This document shows, in pieces, positions 42,633-52,020 of a stretch of 64,000 nucleotides of DNA. A model generated the notes under the pieces. It was not told the DNA's origin. It saw only the letters and a list, made by a program, of their open reading frames with translations, and made no database searches. How positions within the stretch are numbered: position 1 is the stretch's first letter; the number at the start of each line of letters is the position of its first letter. The DNA is from RH-AL1 sp965198495 (GTDB lineage Bacteria > Pseudomonadota > Alphaproteobacteria > Rhizobiales > Beijerinckiaceae), in contig CBDAPL010000001.1 of the NCBI GenBank assembly GCA_965198495.1, positions 2,356,001-2,420,000 on the forward strand, given 5' to 3'. Made by a program: the position numbers and the translations under genes.

Positions 42633-44003
42633 TTGATCCAATTCACCGACCTTGGTCTCGCCGCGCCGCTCCTGAAAGCGCTCGAGACGGAAAATTACGT
42701 CACGCCGACCCCGATCCAGGCGCAAGCTATTCCACATGTCATGCAAGGCAAGGATCTGCTCGGCATCGCTCAAACCGGTACCGGCAAGACCGCCGCGTTC
42801 GCCTTGCCGATCCTGCATCGGCTGGCCGCCGAACGCGTCCGGCCCGAGCGCAACACCTGTCGCGCGCTCATCCTTTCACCGACGCGCGAGCTCGCGAGCC
42901 AGATCGCCGAGAGCTTCCGTGTCTACGGCCAGAACCTCGGTTTCGTGGTCGCGACCGTTTTCGGCGGCGTCTCCATCCGGCCCCAGATCGATCGGCTGAT
43001 GCGCGGCGTCGACATCCTCGTGGCGACGCCGGGGCGCCTGATCGACCATCTCGAGCAGCGCACCGTTCGCCTCGACAAGGTCGAGATCTTCGTTCTCGAC
43101 GAGGCCGACCAGATGCTCGACATGGGCTTCATCCACGCGCTGCGCCGCATCGTGCCGCTGCTGCCCAAGCAGCGCCAGAGCCTTTTCTTTTCGGCCACGA
43201 TGCCCAATGAGATCGGCTCGCTGGCCGGCGACCTGTTGCGCGATCCCATCAAGGTTTCCGTCACGCCCGTCGCGACGACCGCCGACCGCGTCGATCAGCG
43301 TGTCATCTTCATCGAGACGGGTCGCAAGCGCTACGTCCTCGCCGACCTGATCCGCAAGGAGGCGATGGAGCGCGCGCTGGTTTTCACGCGCACGAAGCAC
43401 GGCGCCGACAAGGTGGTGCGCCATCTCGGCGAGGAAGGCATCGCCGCCGTGGCCATCCACGGCAACAAAAGCCAGGCGCAGCGCGAGCGGGCGCTGGCCT
43501 CGTTCAAGAGCGGCCAGGCGAAGATCCTCATCGCCACCGATATCGCCGCGCGCGGTATCGACGTCGACGCGGTGAGCCACGTCGTCAACTTCGACCTGCC
43601 GAACATCCCCGAGTCCTACGTCCATCGCATCGGGCGCACCGCGCGCGCCGGCGCGGAAGGGCGCGCGATCTCGCTGTGCGACGGCGAGGAGCGGGCGTTC
43701 CTGCGCTCGATCGAGAAACTGACGCGCCAGACGATCCCCTCCGAGGACCGGCGTGATCCCAACGCGCCGCTCGCGCCCGTCGAGAAGCGACCGCCGCGCC
43801 AGCACCAGCCCAGCCGCAAGCCGGGCGGGATGCCAAGCCGCGGCGGCGCGCGCGCCGATGGACAAAGGGGCGACGGCGCTCGGACCTTCGATCACAAGCA
43901 CGGGGCGCCCGGGCAGAACCGTGGTGGCGATCGCCGCGCGCCGGGCGGCGGACGACCCGGTCCGTCGCGCGCGCCCTCAAGTCAGCGTGGCCGTCAACCC
44001 TGA
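42633..44003 (+). CDS. DEAD-box RNA helicase, RhlE-like
   Basis: ATP-dependent RNA helicase of 456 residues. Q motif near the N-terminus (TPTPIQAQAIP), motif I AQTGTGKT, Ia PTRELASQI, II DEAD in VLDEADQMLDMGF, III SAT, and VI HRIGRTAR. The last 75 residues are an Arg/Gly/Pro-rich tail (SRKPGGMPSRGGARADGQRG) as in cold-induced RhlE/CsdA-type helicases. TTG start at 42633; an ATG at 42615 is followed at once by a stop. Likely RNA remodelling in ribosome assembly or decay, and cold induction is suggested by the neighbouring cold-shock gene. Confidence 0.94.
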   Translation: MIQFTDLGLAAPLLKALETENYVTPTPIQAQAIPHVMQGKDLLGIAQTGTGKTAAFALPILHRLAAERVRPERNTCRALILSPTRELASQIAESFRVYGQNLGFVVATVFGGVSIRPQIDRLMRGVDILVATPGRLIDHLEQRTVRLDKVEIFVLDEADQMLDMGFIHALRRIVPLLPKQRQSLFFSATMPNEIGSLAGDLLRDPIKVSVTPVATTADRVDQRVIFIETGRKRYVLADLIRKEAMERALVFTRTKHGADKVVRHLGEEGIAAVAIHGNKSQAQRERALASFKSGQAKILIATDIAARGIDVDAVSHVVNFDLPNIPESYVHRIGRTARAGAEGRAISLCDGEERAFLRSIEKLTRQTIPSEDRRDPNAPLAPVEKRPPRQHQPSRKPGGMPSRGGARADGQRGDGARTFDHKHGAPGQNRGGDRRAPGGGRPGPSRAPSSQRGRQP

Positions 44004-44016
44004 CCGGACGCTCGGC

Positions 44017-44490
44017 TTAGAGAAGGTGGGCGGCCTCGCGAGCGATCTTGCGGCCGCCCTCCACGGGTATGAAATCGAACGTCAGTCGGGCCCGTCCGTC
44101 CGAGACTTGGCCGGTGCGGCTGACGCGGTGCCAGACCATATCGGCCGTGACCTTGCAGAGCGTCTTGGCCGGATCGCACGTCGCGGTGAACGATCCAGGC
44201 ACGACCCGATAATGCCTGATTGGCCATTGCCGAAGGTAGGCTTCCTTGTCGCCGAGCACTTGCGCCCGCGAAAACGACTTCCCGTAGTAGACGACATGCG
44301 GCGCGTAGAAGCGCGTGACCGTCGCGGGCTTGAAGCTCTCCTCGCTCGACCAGACCGCCAGATACGCCTGCAGGGCGCGCTCGGCATCGGCTTTTGTGGC
44401 GCCGTCCGCGATCTGCGCGCGCACCGGCGTGGCGGCGGCAAGAAACAGAACCGTGAACGTCAGAAGCCGATGGCCTGCCAAGAACCTCAC
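44017..44490 (-). CDS. Secreted SnoaL/NTF2-like protein
   Basis: 157 residues with an N-terminal signal peptide (LLTFTVLFLAAATPVRAQ). An NTF2-like fold follows: ADAERALQAYLAVWSSEESF, VTRFYAPHVVYYGKSFSRAQVL and WPIRHYRVVPGSFTATCDPA. Two Cys residues at about 110-120 could form a disulfide. The start is GTG at 44490 or TTG at 44481, the latter with GAGGTGAGG upstream; a longer upstream frame has no coding character. Function unknown; it lies next to a second small exported protein. Confidence 0.75.
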   Translation of the reverse strand: MRFLAGHRLLTFTVLFLAAATPVRAQIADGATKADAERALQAYLAVWSSEESFKPATVTRFYAPHVVYYGKSFSRAQVLGDKEAYLRQWPIRHYRVVPGSFTATCDPAKTLCKVTADMVWHRVSRTGQVSDGRARLTFDFIPVEGGRKIAREAAHLL

Positions 44491-44516
44491 CTCATGATTT
44501 CGCGCCGACGGCCCGA

Positions 44517-44732
44517 TCAGGAATTTTGATCGCTGGCACAGACGACCTTCATGTATTGCTTTCCCGCCTCCGGCGCGAGGGTCGTGCGCGCCAAGGTCGT
44601 CTGGCTCTCGTGAATGCACTGGGACAGCGAATGCGCCGGCGGACCGCGGACGATATCGACGGCGGTGTCCGGCGTGCACGCGCCTCGATCTACGGCGACG
44701 GCGCAGATCAGGATCATAACCTTGAACATCAT
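44517..44732 (-). CDS. Small putative exported protein
   Basis: 71 residues: a short hydrophobic N-terminus (FKVMILICAVAVDRGAC) and then a soluble part with Cys in SLSQCIHES and KVVCASDQ. ATG at 44732 or 44729, with GGAG close upstream. It precedes the NTF2-like gene by about 26 bases on the same strand. I do not recognise a family. Confidence 0.55.
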   Translation of the reverse strand: MMFKVMILICAVAVDRGACTPDTAVDIVRGPPAHSLSQCIHESQTTLARTTLAPEAGKQYMKVVCASDQNS

Positions 44733-44954
44733 GGCTCCATCAGGCGCGCGCCCCGACGCCCAAGGCAATCTCGGGAAAATGTAGCGATCTGTCCATGTGT
44801 CGAATGGCTACCGGCCGGACAGCACGCAAGAGGGCGTTAACCCGACCTTCGTAGTGTCGAGCGCGGTTGAAGCGCGGGCGATGATGAAAACCTTCTCGGG
44901 TCTTGTTTTGCGTTCCGGCTCGCGCGGCGATGAGCGTAGACGGCGTCCACGCCG

Positions 44955-46412
44955 ATGATGGCGATCCCGTTTCTCGTCAACGCGATCTTCAATTTCGCCA
45001 TCGGCATCCTTGTCGCGCGCTTTCTCGGACCCGACGAATACGGCCATTACGCCCTCGCGATGTCGATCGGCATCCTCATGCAGACCCTGGGTCTCGATTG
45101 GATCCGCCTCAGCGCGACACGCTTCTACTCCGAAAAGGATCGCGCGATCCGACCGGAGATCCGCGCGACCCTCAATTTGATTTTCGTCGTCATCGCCGGT
45201 ACGGGCGTCGTGGCCGCGCTGATCATCGCGATCTCGGGGGTCGAGATGGCACTGCCGAGCACGCTTCTCGCGCTCGCCATCAGTGTCGCGGTCGCCAACG
45301 GCTTCTTCGAGTTCTCGGCCGCGCTCGTGCGTGCCCGCTTCGCCAACCGCGCCTATGCCGTCCTCGTGACCACCAAGAATCTCCTGGCGATCAGCCTCAC
45401 GGTCGGCGGCGCCTGGTGGTTCGGCTCAGCCAAGATGGCGCTCCTCGGCCTTATCCTGAGCATCGGCGGCTCGCTGATCGTGAGCCGCGGCGCGCTCCAC
45501 GACCGCGAGGCGACGGTGCGTGTCGCGGACCGCGATCTCGCGATCCGTTTCGCCGCCTACGCGATCCCGATCGTCATGGCGAACGTTCTCTACCAGTCCG
45601 CGACGACGGCAAACCGGGCCATCCTCTCGCAGGTCCATGATTTCGCGCAGGCTGGTCAGCTTGCCCTGGCTTTCGACATGGGTATCCGCATCGTCGGGGC
45701 GATCGGCGCGAGCTTCGACGTGCTCCTGTTCCAGGTCGCCGTCCGCGCCGAGAAGACCGGCGGGGCCGCCGCGGCGCGTGAGCAGGTCTCTCGCAACATC
45801 GGCATCCTCTTCGCCGTCATCCTGCCGACGGTGGTGGGCTGCTGGCTGGTGCTGCCGAGCTTCGAGCACCTGCTGATTCCCGAGGCGTTTCGCGGGACCT
45901 TCAGCCGTTACTTCACGCTGATCCTGCCGGCGATGCTCTGCTTCGCGCTGACGCAATATTGTGTGGGGCCGGCCTTTCAGATCGCTCATCGCACCATGCC
46001 GCTGATCATCGGCGGCCTTGTCTCGGCCTGCGCCAACTGTCTCGCGATCCTGCTCCTGCCGACATCCGCCGACGCCTCCAGCTTCGCCATCGCGCAGTCG
46101 ATCGGCGGCGGCGCCAGCCTCGTCACGATGATCGCCTTCCTCGCGACGCTCGAACCGATGTGGCCGCGTCCGCGCGATATCGGCGGCGCACTCGTCGGGA
46201 CGGCGGCGATGATCCTCGCGATCGGCCCGATGCGCGCGATGTGCCCCTGCGCCGCCACCCTCGTCATGACGGCGCTGGGTGGCGTCGGCGTCTATGCGCT
46301 CGCCATGCTGGCCTTTGATGTCGGCGATCTCCGGACCGCGCTGCTGGAGCGCTATCGGTCCCGCCCGTCGGTCAGTCAAACGGGCGCGAGCACTTCGGCG
46401 ACGCTCGGCTAG
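44955..46412 (+). CDS. Polysaccharide/lipopolysaccharide flippase (MATE/Wzx-like)
   Basis: Integral membrane protein of 485 residues with about 12-14 hydrophobic segments. It opens with FLVNAIFNFAIGILVARFLGPDEYGHYALA, the classical start of oligosaccharide flippases. Such proteins flip lipid-linked glycans across the inner membrane. A stop codon lies just upstream in frame, so the start is ATG 44955 or 44958. It is followed by an acyltransferase gene, together suggesting exopolysaccharide or O-antigen modification; no glycosyltransferases are adjacent. Confidence 0.88.
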   Translation: MMAIPFLVNAIFNFAIGILVARFLGPDEYGHYALAMSIGILMQTLGLDWIRLSATRFYSEKDRAIRPEIRATLNLIFVVIAGTGVVAALIIAISGVEMALPSTLLALAISVAVANGFFEFSAALVRARFANRAYAVLVTTKNLLAISLTVGGAWWFGSAKMALLGLILSIGGSLIVSRGALHDREATVRVADRDLAIRFAAYAIPIVMANVLYQSATTANRAILSQVHDFAQAGQLALAFDMGIRIVGAIGASFDVLLFQVAVRAEKTGGAAAAREQVSRNIGILFAVILPTVVGCWLVLPSFEHLLIPEAFRGTFSRYFTLILPAMLCFALTQYCVGPAFQIAHRTMPLIIGGLVSACANCLAILLLPTSADASSFAIAQSIGGGASLVTMIAFLATLEPMWPRPRDIGGALVGTAAMILAIGPMRAMCPCAATLVMTALGGVGVYALAMLAFDVGDLRTALLERYRSRPSVSQTGASTSATLG

Positions 46413-46495
46413 CCGCTTCAATCTCTCTTAAAGGCCCAAGCGTAGCGTGGTCGCGACGCCCGTCGGACGCGGCGGCGAAGTCCGTAGAGGGCACG

Positions 46496-47626
46496 ATGAA
46501 GCAGATTGGCGCGATCCAGATCCTGAGGGCCGTCGCCGCGCTCATGGTCGTGCTCGCCCACGCCCAGGACGACGCGCTGAACGAGGCGGCCAAGGCCGGC
46601 CTCGCCTTCGCGCAGACGCACGCCCTGCCCTGGGATGCCGGCGTCGATCTCTTCTTCGTCATATCAGGCTTCATCATGGTCCACGCCTCGGGTCGTCTCT
46701 TCGCGACACCCGGCGCGTCGGGCATTTTTCTCAAGCGGCGCATCATCCGCATCGTCCCGCTCTACTGGCTGCTGAGCTCGATCGTTCTCGGCATCCTGGC
46801 GCTGGTCGCCTGGCGCGGGAAGCAGGCGTTTCCGGGCTTGGCCGAGATCGTCGCCTCGTTCGGCTTCATCCCCTTCGCGCGTCCGGAGGATGGTCAGCCG
46901 CGCCCGCTCGCGGCACAAGGTTGGACACTGAACTACGAGCTGTTTTTCTACGTCGTCTTCGCGCTGTTCGTTGCGTTCAGGCGGACGCTGGCGGTCTTTG
47001 GCGTCGCGGCCGCCCTCGTCGCGATCGTGGTTCTCGGCGCCATCGCGCGGCCCACGCAGACCGCCCTCGCCTACTGGAGCGACCCGATCATCCTCGAGTT
47101 CGCCATCGGCATGGGCATCGCGCTGGCGCGCCAGCATGGCATCCACCTGCGCCGAGCCTACGTGCCGCCGCTGGTCGCTCTCGGTCTCGTCGTCCTGTCG
47201 CTCGATCTCGCCGGCATGGAGGGGTTCGCCAATCTCGCCGTCAAGGCCAACGGGTTCGCACGTCTTGCCGGCTGCGGCTTGCCCATGGCGCTCGTGTTCG
47301 GCGCGATCGTGCTGGCCGATCCGGTCCTGGACACGCGGAGCCGGCCGCTGGCGTTCCTCTGCCTCCTGGGCGACGCCTCCTACGCCCTCTACCTTTTCCA
47401 CCCTCTCGTCATCGTCTTCGCGCGCAAGGGCTATCTCTTGCTCGGGCTCGCGCGGCCGCTGGGATACTGGCCGCTGGTGCTCGCCGACCTACCGTCGGCC
47501 GCCATCGTCGCCCTCGCGATCCATGTCGCCATCGAGCGGCCCGTTACGCTGTTCCTGCAGACGCGGCTCGGCGCCCGGCGCGAGCCGAAGCTCGGACATC
47601 CGATCCCGTCGACGTACTGGAAGTAA
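46496..47626 (+). CDS. Acyltransferase family 3 (OafA-like)
   Basis: Polytopic membrane O-acyltransferase of 376 residues and about ten TM helices. Family features are IQILRAVAALMVVLAHAQDD (catalytic His of the R-x10-H type motif), DLFFVISGFIM and KRRIIRIVPLYWL. It probably O-acetylates a cell-surface glycan or lipid. It is 84 bases downstream of the flippase on the same strand and precedes an alpha/beta hydrolase by 17 bases. Confidence 0.92.
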   Translation: MKQIGAIQILRAVAALMVVLAHAQDDALNEAAKAGLAFAQTHALPWDAGVDLFFVISGFIMVHASGRLFATPGASGIFLKRRIIRIVPLYWLLSSIVLGILALVAWRGKQAFPGLAEIVASFGFIPFARPEDGQPRPLAAQGWTLNYELFFYVVFALFVAFRRTLAVFGVAAALVAIVVLGAIARPTQTALAYWSDPIILEFAIGMGIALARQHGIHLRRAYVPPLVALGLVVLSLDLAGMEGFANLAVKANGFARLAGCGLPMALVFGAIVLADPVLDTRSRPLAFLCLLGDASYALYLFHPLVIVFARKGYLLLGLARPLGYWPLVLADLPSAAIVALAIHVAIERPVTLFLQTRLGARREPKLGHPIPSTYWK

Positions 47627-47643
47627 GCGCCTAGTCTGGCGCG

Positions 47644-48525
47644 ATGCCCATCAAGACCACGCGCGTCGCCGCCAACGGCCTGACCTTCGCCGTCGACGAG
47701 GCGGGCGAGGGGCCGGACGTCGCGCTCTGCCTGCACGGCTTTCCCGAGAGTCGCTTCTCGTGGCGTCACCAACTCGAGCCGCTCGCGGCGATGGGCTGGC
47801 ACGCGATCGCGCCGGACCTGAGAGGCTACGGCGACAGCAGCCGTCCGCTTGGACGCGCGGCCTACGGGATCGGGCACCTGATCGCCGATGCGGCGGCCCT
47901 GTTCGATGCCTACGGCGCGCGGCGGCGCCTGCTGGTCGCCCACGACTGGGGTGCGGCGATCGCCTGGGCTTTCGCGATCCGGCGGGTGCGCCCGCTCGAC
48001 GGGCTCGTCATCATGAACGTGCCGCATCCGGCGGTCTTCCGCGCGGTGCTGAAGCGCTCCTGGGCGCAGCGCAAGCGCTCCTGGTACGTGCTGTTCTTCC
48101 AGTTGCCGATCCTGCCGGAGCGAATTCTCACGGCGCGCGGCGCCAGCGCGGTCGCCCGCGCCTTCGCCGGCATGGCGGTCGACAAGGCGGCGTTTCCGCC
48201 AGCGGTGCTGCGCCATTACCAGGACAATGCGCTCAGGCCCGGCGCGATGACGGCGATGATCAACTATTATCGCGCCAACGCGGCCGGCATGATGCGGGAA
48301 ACGTCGACCCCTGTGATCACGACGCCGACCCTCATGATCTGGGGCGAGGAGGATACGGCGCTCGGTCTCGAGCTGACGGTAGGCTACGAGCCCTATGTCG
48401 CCGATTTCACGCTGGAGCGCCTGCCCGGCGTGTCGCACTGGGTCCAGCAGGAAGCGCCGGAGCGCGTCAACATGAAGCTCGCGTCGTGGCTTCGCGAAAA
48501 GGGTCTCGACCTGACCGCGGGCTGA
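47644..48525 (+). CDS. Alpha/beta-fold hydrolase (epoxide-hydrolase-like)
   Basis: 293 residues. Oxyanion motif LHGFPESRFSW near the N-terminus, nucleophile in VAHDWGAAIAW (Asp, as in epoxide hydrolases and haloalkane dehalogenases), and the C-terminal catalytic His in GVSHWVQQEAPE. The lid includes RSWYVLFFQLP. An Asp nucleophile in HDWG favours an epoxide hydrolase. It converges with the transglutaminase gene directly (adjacent stops). Confidence 0.9.
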   Translation: MPIKTTRVAANGLTFAVDEAGEGPDVALCLHGFPESRFSWRHQLEPLAAMGWHAIAPDLRGYGDSSRPLGRAAYGIGHLIADAAALFDAYGARRRLLVAHDWGAAIAWAFAIRRVRPLDGLVIMNVPHPAVFRAVLKRSWAQRKRSWYVLFFQLPILPERILTARGASAVARAFAGMAVDKAAFPPAVLRHYQDNALRPGAMTAMINYYRANAAGMMRETSTPVITTPTLMIWGEEDTALGLELTVGYEPYVADFTLERLPGVSHWVQQEAPERVNMKLASWLREKGLDLTAG

Positions 48526-49371
48526 TCACGCCAAGCTTTGGGAGCGAACGGCTTGCGTGGTCCGTTCCGTCCCTGCTTCGACAGGTCGTATCCAAACCTC
48601 CGGCTTGCTGAAATCGGTGGCGCCATAGGGGCTGCAGAACGCCACTTCGGCGGCGTCGCGTCCGACGCCGATCCGCACGAGACCGGCGGGGTCAGCCAGC
48701 CGTGTCGGATCGAACAGATACCAGCCGCCGCCATCGGGGCCCTGCAGGTAGGCCTCGAAGACCGCGTGGAAGTCCGGCGGGTAGAGACTGGAGGCGTAGA
48801 CGCTCGCGTAGCGGGCCGGAATGCCGAGCGTGCGGCAAAGGGCGATGGCGAGATGGGCGAAGTCGCGGCAGACGCCGGCGCGTTGCGTGACGGTGTCGAA
48901 GGCCGACGTCAGCGCGTCGGACGAGCCGCCCTCGTAGGCGACGTAGTCGTGGATCCAGTTGCAGACGCCGTTGACGCGCGCGTAGCCGGGATCGAGCTTG
49001 CCGAAGGTGCTGCGGGCGAACCGCTCCAGCTTGTCGGATTGGCAATAGCGGCTCGGATAGAGGTGGATGAAAACCGATAGCGGCAGATCCGTGAGGGACA
49101 CTTCGGTCACGTGGTCGGGATCCTCAAGGGTGGGATCCCAACGAACGAGCGCGGTATACTCCAGCTTCAGAGGGCCGGCCGGCGCGTTGACCCGGAAATA
49201 GCGGTTTCCACTCTCAGGCATCGTCCAGCGATCAGGCTCGACATGCGGCGTGATCGTGAGCTTCTCCTCTTCGACGATCTGACGGCCGAAATTCTGCGCC
49301 TCTATGTTGAAGACGAACGGAGTCGGTGCACTCGTCCAATAGCCAAGTTCGCAGCCAAGCCTGAACAGCAT
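48526..49371 (-). CDS. Transglutaminase-like protease family protein
   Basis: 281 residues from ATG 49371, which has GGAGA eight bases upstream. An N-terminal bacterial transglutaminase-associated beta domain is followed by the papain-like core. The catalytic triad is visible: Cys in AGVCRDFAHLAI, His in PDFHAVFEAY, and Asp in WYLFDPTRLADP. Family members are cytoplasmic cysteine proteases or cross-linking enzymes of unknown substrate. It lies 182 bases after tRNA-Trp on the same strand. Confidence 0.92.
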   Translation of the reverse strand: MLFRLGCELGYWTSAPTPFVFNIEAQNFGRQIVEEEKLTITPHVEPDRWTMPESGNRYFRVNAPAGPLKLEYTALVRWDPTLEDPDHVTEVSLTDLPLSVFIHLYPSRYCQSDKLERFARSTFGKLDPGYARVNGVCNWIHDYVAYEGGSSDALTSAFDTVTQRAGVCRDFAHLAIALCRTLGIPARYASVYASSLYPPDFHAVFEAYLQGPDGGGWYLFDPTRLADPAGLVRIGVGRDAAEVAFCSPYGATDFSKPEVWIRPVEAGTERTTQAVRSQSLA

Positions 49372-49552
49372 CGATCGGTCTCCGGTTTCGACGATGTCGG
49401 CGCGGAGCAAGCAGCGAGCCAGCGGCACCAGTGGCCCACATGCGCTCAGCAGCCCGACAAGGCTCCAATGGAGCGCTCACGGCAGAGCTTACGGTATCAG
49501 AGGATGAGACTTCGCGATGGCGCCGTGACGACGCTTCGGAAAGAAGATGCGC

Positions 49553-49629
<77 letters not shown>

Positions 49630-49803
49630 ACGCCACGCCTCTTTAGACCGTGAGCGTGGCGTCGAGCAAGAGGGACCGGCGCGATGGGCGGTCTCTTCGA
49701 GCGGCAGATTTCAGGCGCTCCGAAGGCACGCTTCCATCGCACCTAAAGCTTTCGTCAACCGCTGCAGGATCGGCCCGCCGCCGGTCCTGCCCGCCTGAAG
49801 GGA

Positions 49804-51153
49804 TTGCCTCGGGACCGGCGCCCGCCCATAAAGTCCGGCACCTCGGACAATTGGAATACCGCGCTGGCCGGCTTCGACCTTTCGCCTTTCGATGCCGCCG
49901 CCATCGTCGTCGTCCTGACGGCGATCTTCAGCACGATCAACACCCGCCTGGTCCGCCTGCCTTCCGCCATCGGTCTGACGATGCTCGGCGCGCTGGCCTC
50001 GGCTTTGATCATCGTCGCCTCCAGGATCGCGCCCGGCCTGCATCTCGAACATATCGCTAAAAGCTTCGTCAACGGTCTGGATTTCAGATCGACGCTGCTC
50101 GATGGCATGCTGTCGTTCCTGCTCTTCGCCGGCGCGTTCCAGATCGACTGGCGCGACATGCGCGACGGACGCTGGGCGATTCTCGCCCTGGCGAGCTTCG
50201 GCACGGTGTTCTCGACCCTTCTCGTCGGACTCGGGCTCAAAGGGCTGCTGCTGCTGACCGGCCCGGATATGCCGTTGATCTGGTGCCTGGTCTTCGGCGC
50301 GCTGATCAGTCCGACGGATCCGGTGGCGGTGATCGCCATCCTCAAGGATGCGTGGCTGCCGCCGTCCATTCAGGCGACCGTCGCGACGGAAAGCCTGTTC
50401 AACGACGGAGTCGGCGTCGTGGTCTTCACGATCCTCTTCGCGACGGCGACCGGCCAGAGCAGTCTGACGCTCGGCAAGGTGGGCGCACTTTTCGCGATCC
50501 AGGCGGGCGGGGGCCTTGCCTTTGGCGCGCTCGTCGGCGTGCTTGCCCTCTACACGTTGAAAGGCATGTCGGACTATAGCGCCGAGGTCCTCGTGACCTT
50601 GGCCGTGGTCATGGGCGGCTACGCGCTGGCTCAGGGGTTCCACGTCTCGGGTCCGGTCGCGATGGCGCTAGCCGGGTTGATCGTGGGGAACCAGGGCGTC
50701 GAGTACGCGCTGAGCGACGGCGCGAAAGACTACGTCGTAAAGTTCTGGGAGATCATCGACGAGATCCTGAACTCGGTCCTCTTCCTGCTGATCGGCCTCG
50801 AGGCGATCGCCGTCTGGCACGAGAGCCGGATCATGATCGTCGCTGTCGCGACCATCCCGATCGTTCTGCTCGCCCGGCTGATCTCGGTCGGCGCGCCGCT
50901 CATCGTCCTCTCGCGCATCAATAATCTCGGCCGAGGGACGCTGCCGATCCTGTGGTGGGGCGGCCTGCGCGGCGGCATTTCGATCGCGCTCGCTCTGTCC
51001 ATCCCGGCGGGGCCTTACCAGGAGCTGATCCTGGCCGCGACCTACGCGGTGGTGTTCTTCTCGGTGCTGGTCCAGGGCTCGACGATCGGTCGTCTCGCGC
51101 GCCGTTTCAAGCCGGAGGAAGACGAGCGAAAGCCTCGCGCTCAGGCGATCTGA
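49804..51153 (+). CDS. Na+/H+ (CPA1-type) antiporter
   Basis: Integral membrane protein of 449 residues with about 12-13 TM segments. CPA1 markers: FAGAFQIDW, GALISPTDPVAVIAIL (ion-binding TM), and ATESLFNDGVGVVVF with the key Asp. The C-terminal cytoplasmic tail is short. TTG at 49804 is the first start in frame and there is no better internal ATG before the first TM, so the exact start is open. Proton-driven Na+ or K+ export is inferred. Confidence 0.9.
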   Translation: MPRDRRPPIKSGTSDNWNTALAGFDLSPFDAAAIVVVLTAIFSTINTRLVRLPSAIGLTMLGALASALIIVASRIAPGLHLEHIAKSFVNGLDFRSTLLDGMLSFLLFAGAFQIDWRDMRDGRWAILALASFGTVFSTLLVGLGLKGLLLLTGPDMPLIWCLVFGALISPTDPVAVIAILKDAWLPPSIQATVATESLFNDGVGVVVFTILFATATGQSSLTLGKVGALFAIQAGGGLAFGALVGVLALYTLKGMSDYSAEVLVTLAVVMGGYALAQGFHVSGPVAMALAGLIVGNQGVEYALSDGAKDYVVKFWEIIDEILNSVLFLLIGLEAIAVWHESRIMIVAVATIPIVLLARLISVGAPLIVLSRINNLGRGTLPILWWGGLRGGISIALALSIPAGPYQELILAATYAVVFFSVLVQGSTIGRLARRFKPEEDERKPRAQAI

Positions 51154-51234
51154 GAATGACCCGAACCGCACTTGGGCCTGCCGCTTCGAGACTGGCGGCT
51201 TGACGGTTCAGCGGCTGATGCTCACCTTCGATCC

Positions 51235-51903
51235 ATGGCCCGCGCGCGCGATCGCTTCGACATAACGCCCGATATCTTGCTGCGGGCCTATTCGATCGGG
51301 CTCTTTCCGATGGCCGAGAGCGCGACGGACCCCAACCTTTTTTGGGTCGATCCCGAGGAACGCGGCATCTTTCCGCTCGATGGCCTCGTCGTCACCCGCA
51401 GCCTCGCCAAGACCGTTCGCGGCGACCGTTTCGAGATCCGCGTCGACACCGATTACGAGGGCGTGGTCGACGGTTGCGCCGAGACCTCGCCCGGCCGCGA
51501 AGGCACGTGGATCAACGCCCGCATTCGGGCGCTTTACAGCGCACTCTACGATCTCGGCCGCGTGCACACGATCGAGGCGTGGGCGGACGGCATGCTTGTC
51601 GGCGGCCTCTACGGCGTGGCGATCGGCGCGGCCTTCTTCGGCGAGAGCATGTTTCACCGGCGCACCGATGCCTCCAAGGTCGCGCTGGTGCATCTCGTCG
51701 CCCGCCTCCGGGCCGGCGGCTTCCGCCTGCTCGATACGCAGTTCGTCACGGATCACCTGGCGACGCTCGGCGCGATAGCGACGCCGAAGCAGGCCTATCA
51801 TCTGCTCTTGGCGGATGCCGTGTCGCGAGAGGCGAACTTCTGGGCGCTCCCGAAAGGCCAAGCGGTGTCTGGAACCCGCGCGCTCGAATTGCTGCGCGCG
51901 TAG
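51235..51903 (+). CDS. aat: Leucyl/phenylalanyl-tRNA--protein transferase
   Basis: N-end rule enzyme that adds Leu or Phe to N-terminal Lys/Arg proteins and tags them for ClpAP. Family motifs: LLRAYSIGLFPMAE, then FWVDPEERGIFPLD, TWINARIRALYSALYDLGRVHTIEAW (in part) and ESMFHRRTDASKVALVHL. 222 residues from ATG 51235; upstream codons are dispensable. In relatives it often follows accC, but here it lies between the antiporter and a small repeat protein. Confidence 0.93.
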   Translation: MARARDRFDITPDILLRAYSIGLFPMAESATDPNLFWVDPEERGIFPLDGLVVTRSLAKTVRGDRFEIRVDTDYEGVVDGCAETSPGREGTWINARIRALYSALYDLGRVHTIEAWADGMLVGGLYGVAIGAAFFGESMFHRRTDASKVALVHLVARLRAGGFRLLDTQFVTDHLATLGAIATPKQAYHLLLADAVSREANFWALPKGQAVSGTRALELLRA

Positions 51904-52020
51904 GCGTTCGGTGTCGCGCGGTGAAGATCGGGTGAACGTTCTCTTCCCATTCCATTCAGTCGGCGGGGCCTAGGGTTTCTCCACGCTCAATCGAGCGGGT
52001 TCAACCAAACGGAGCCTACC

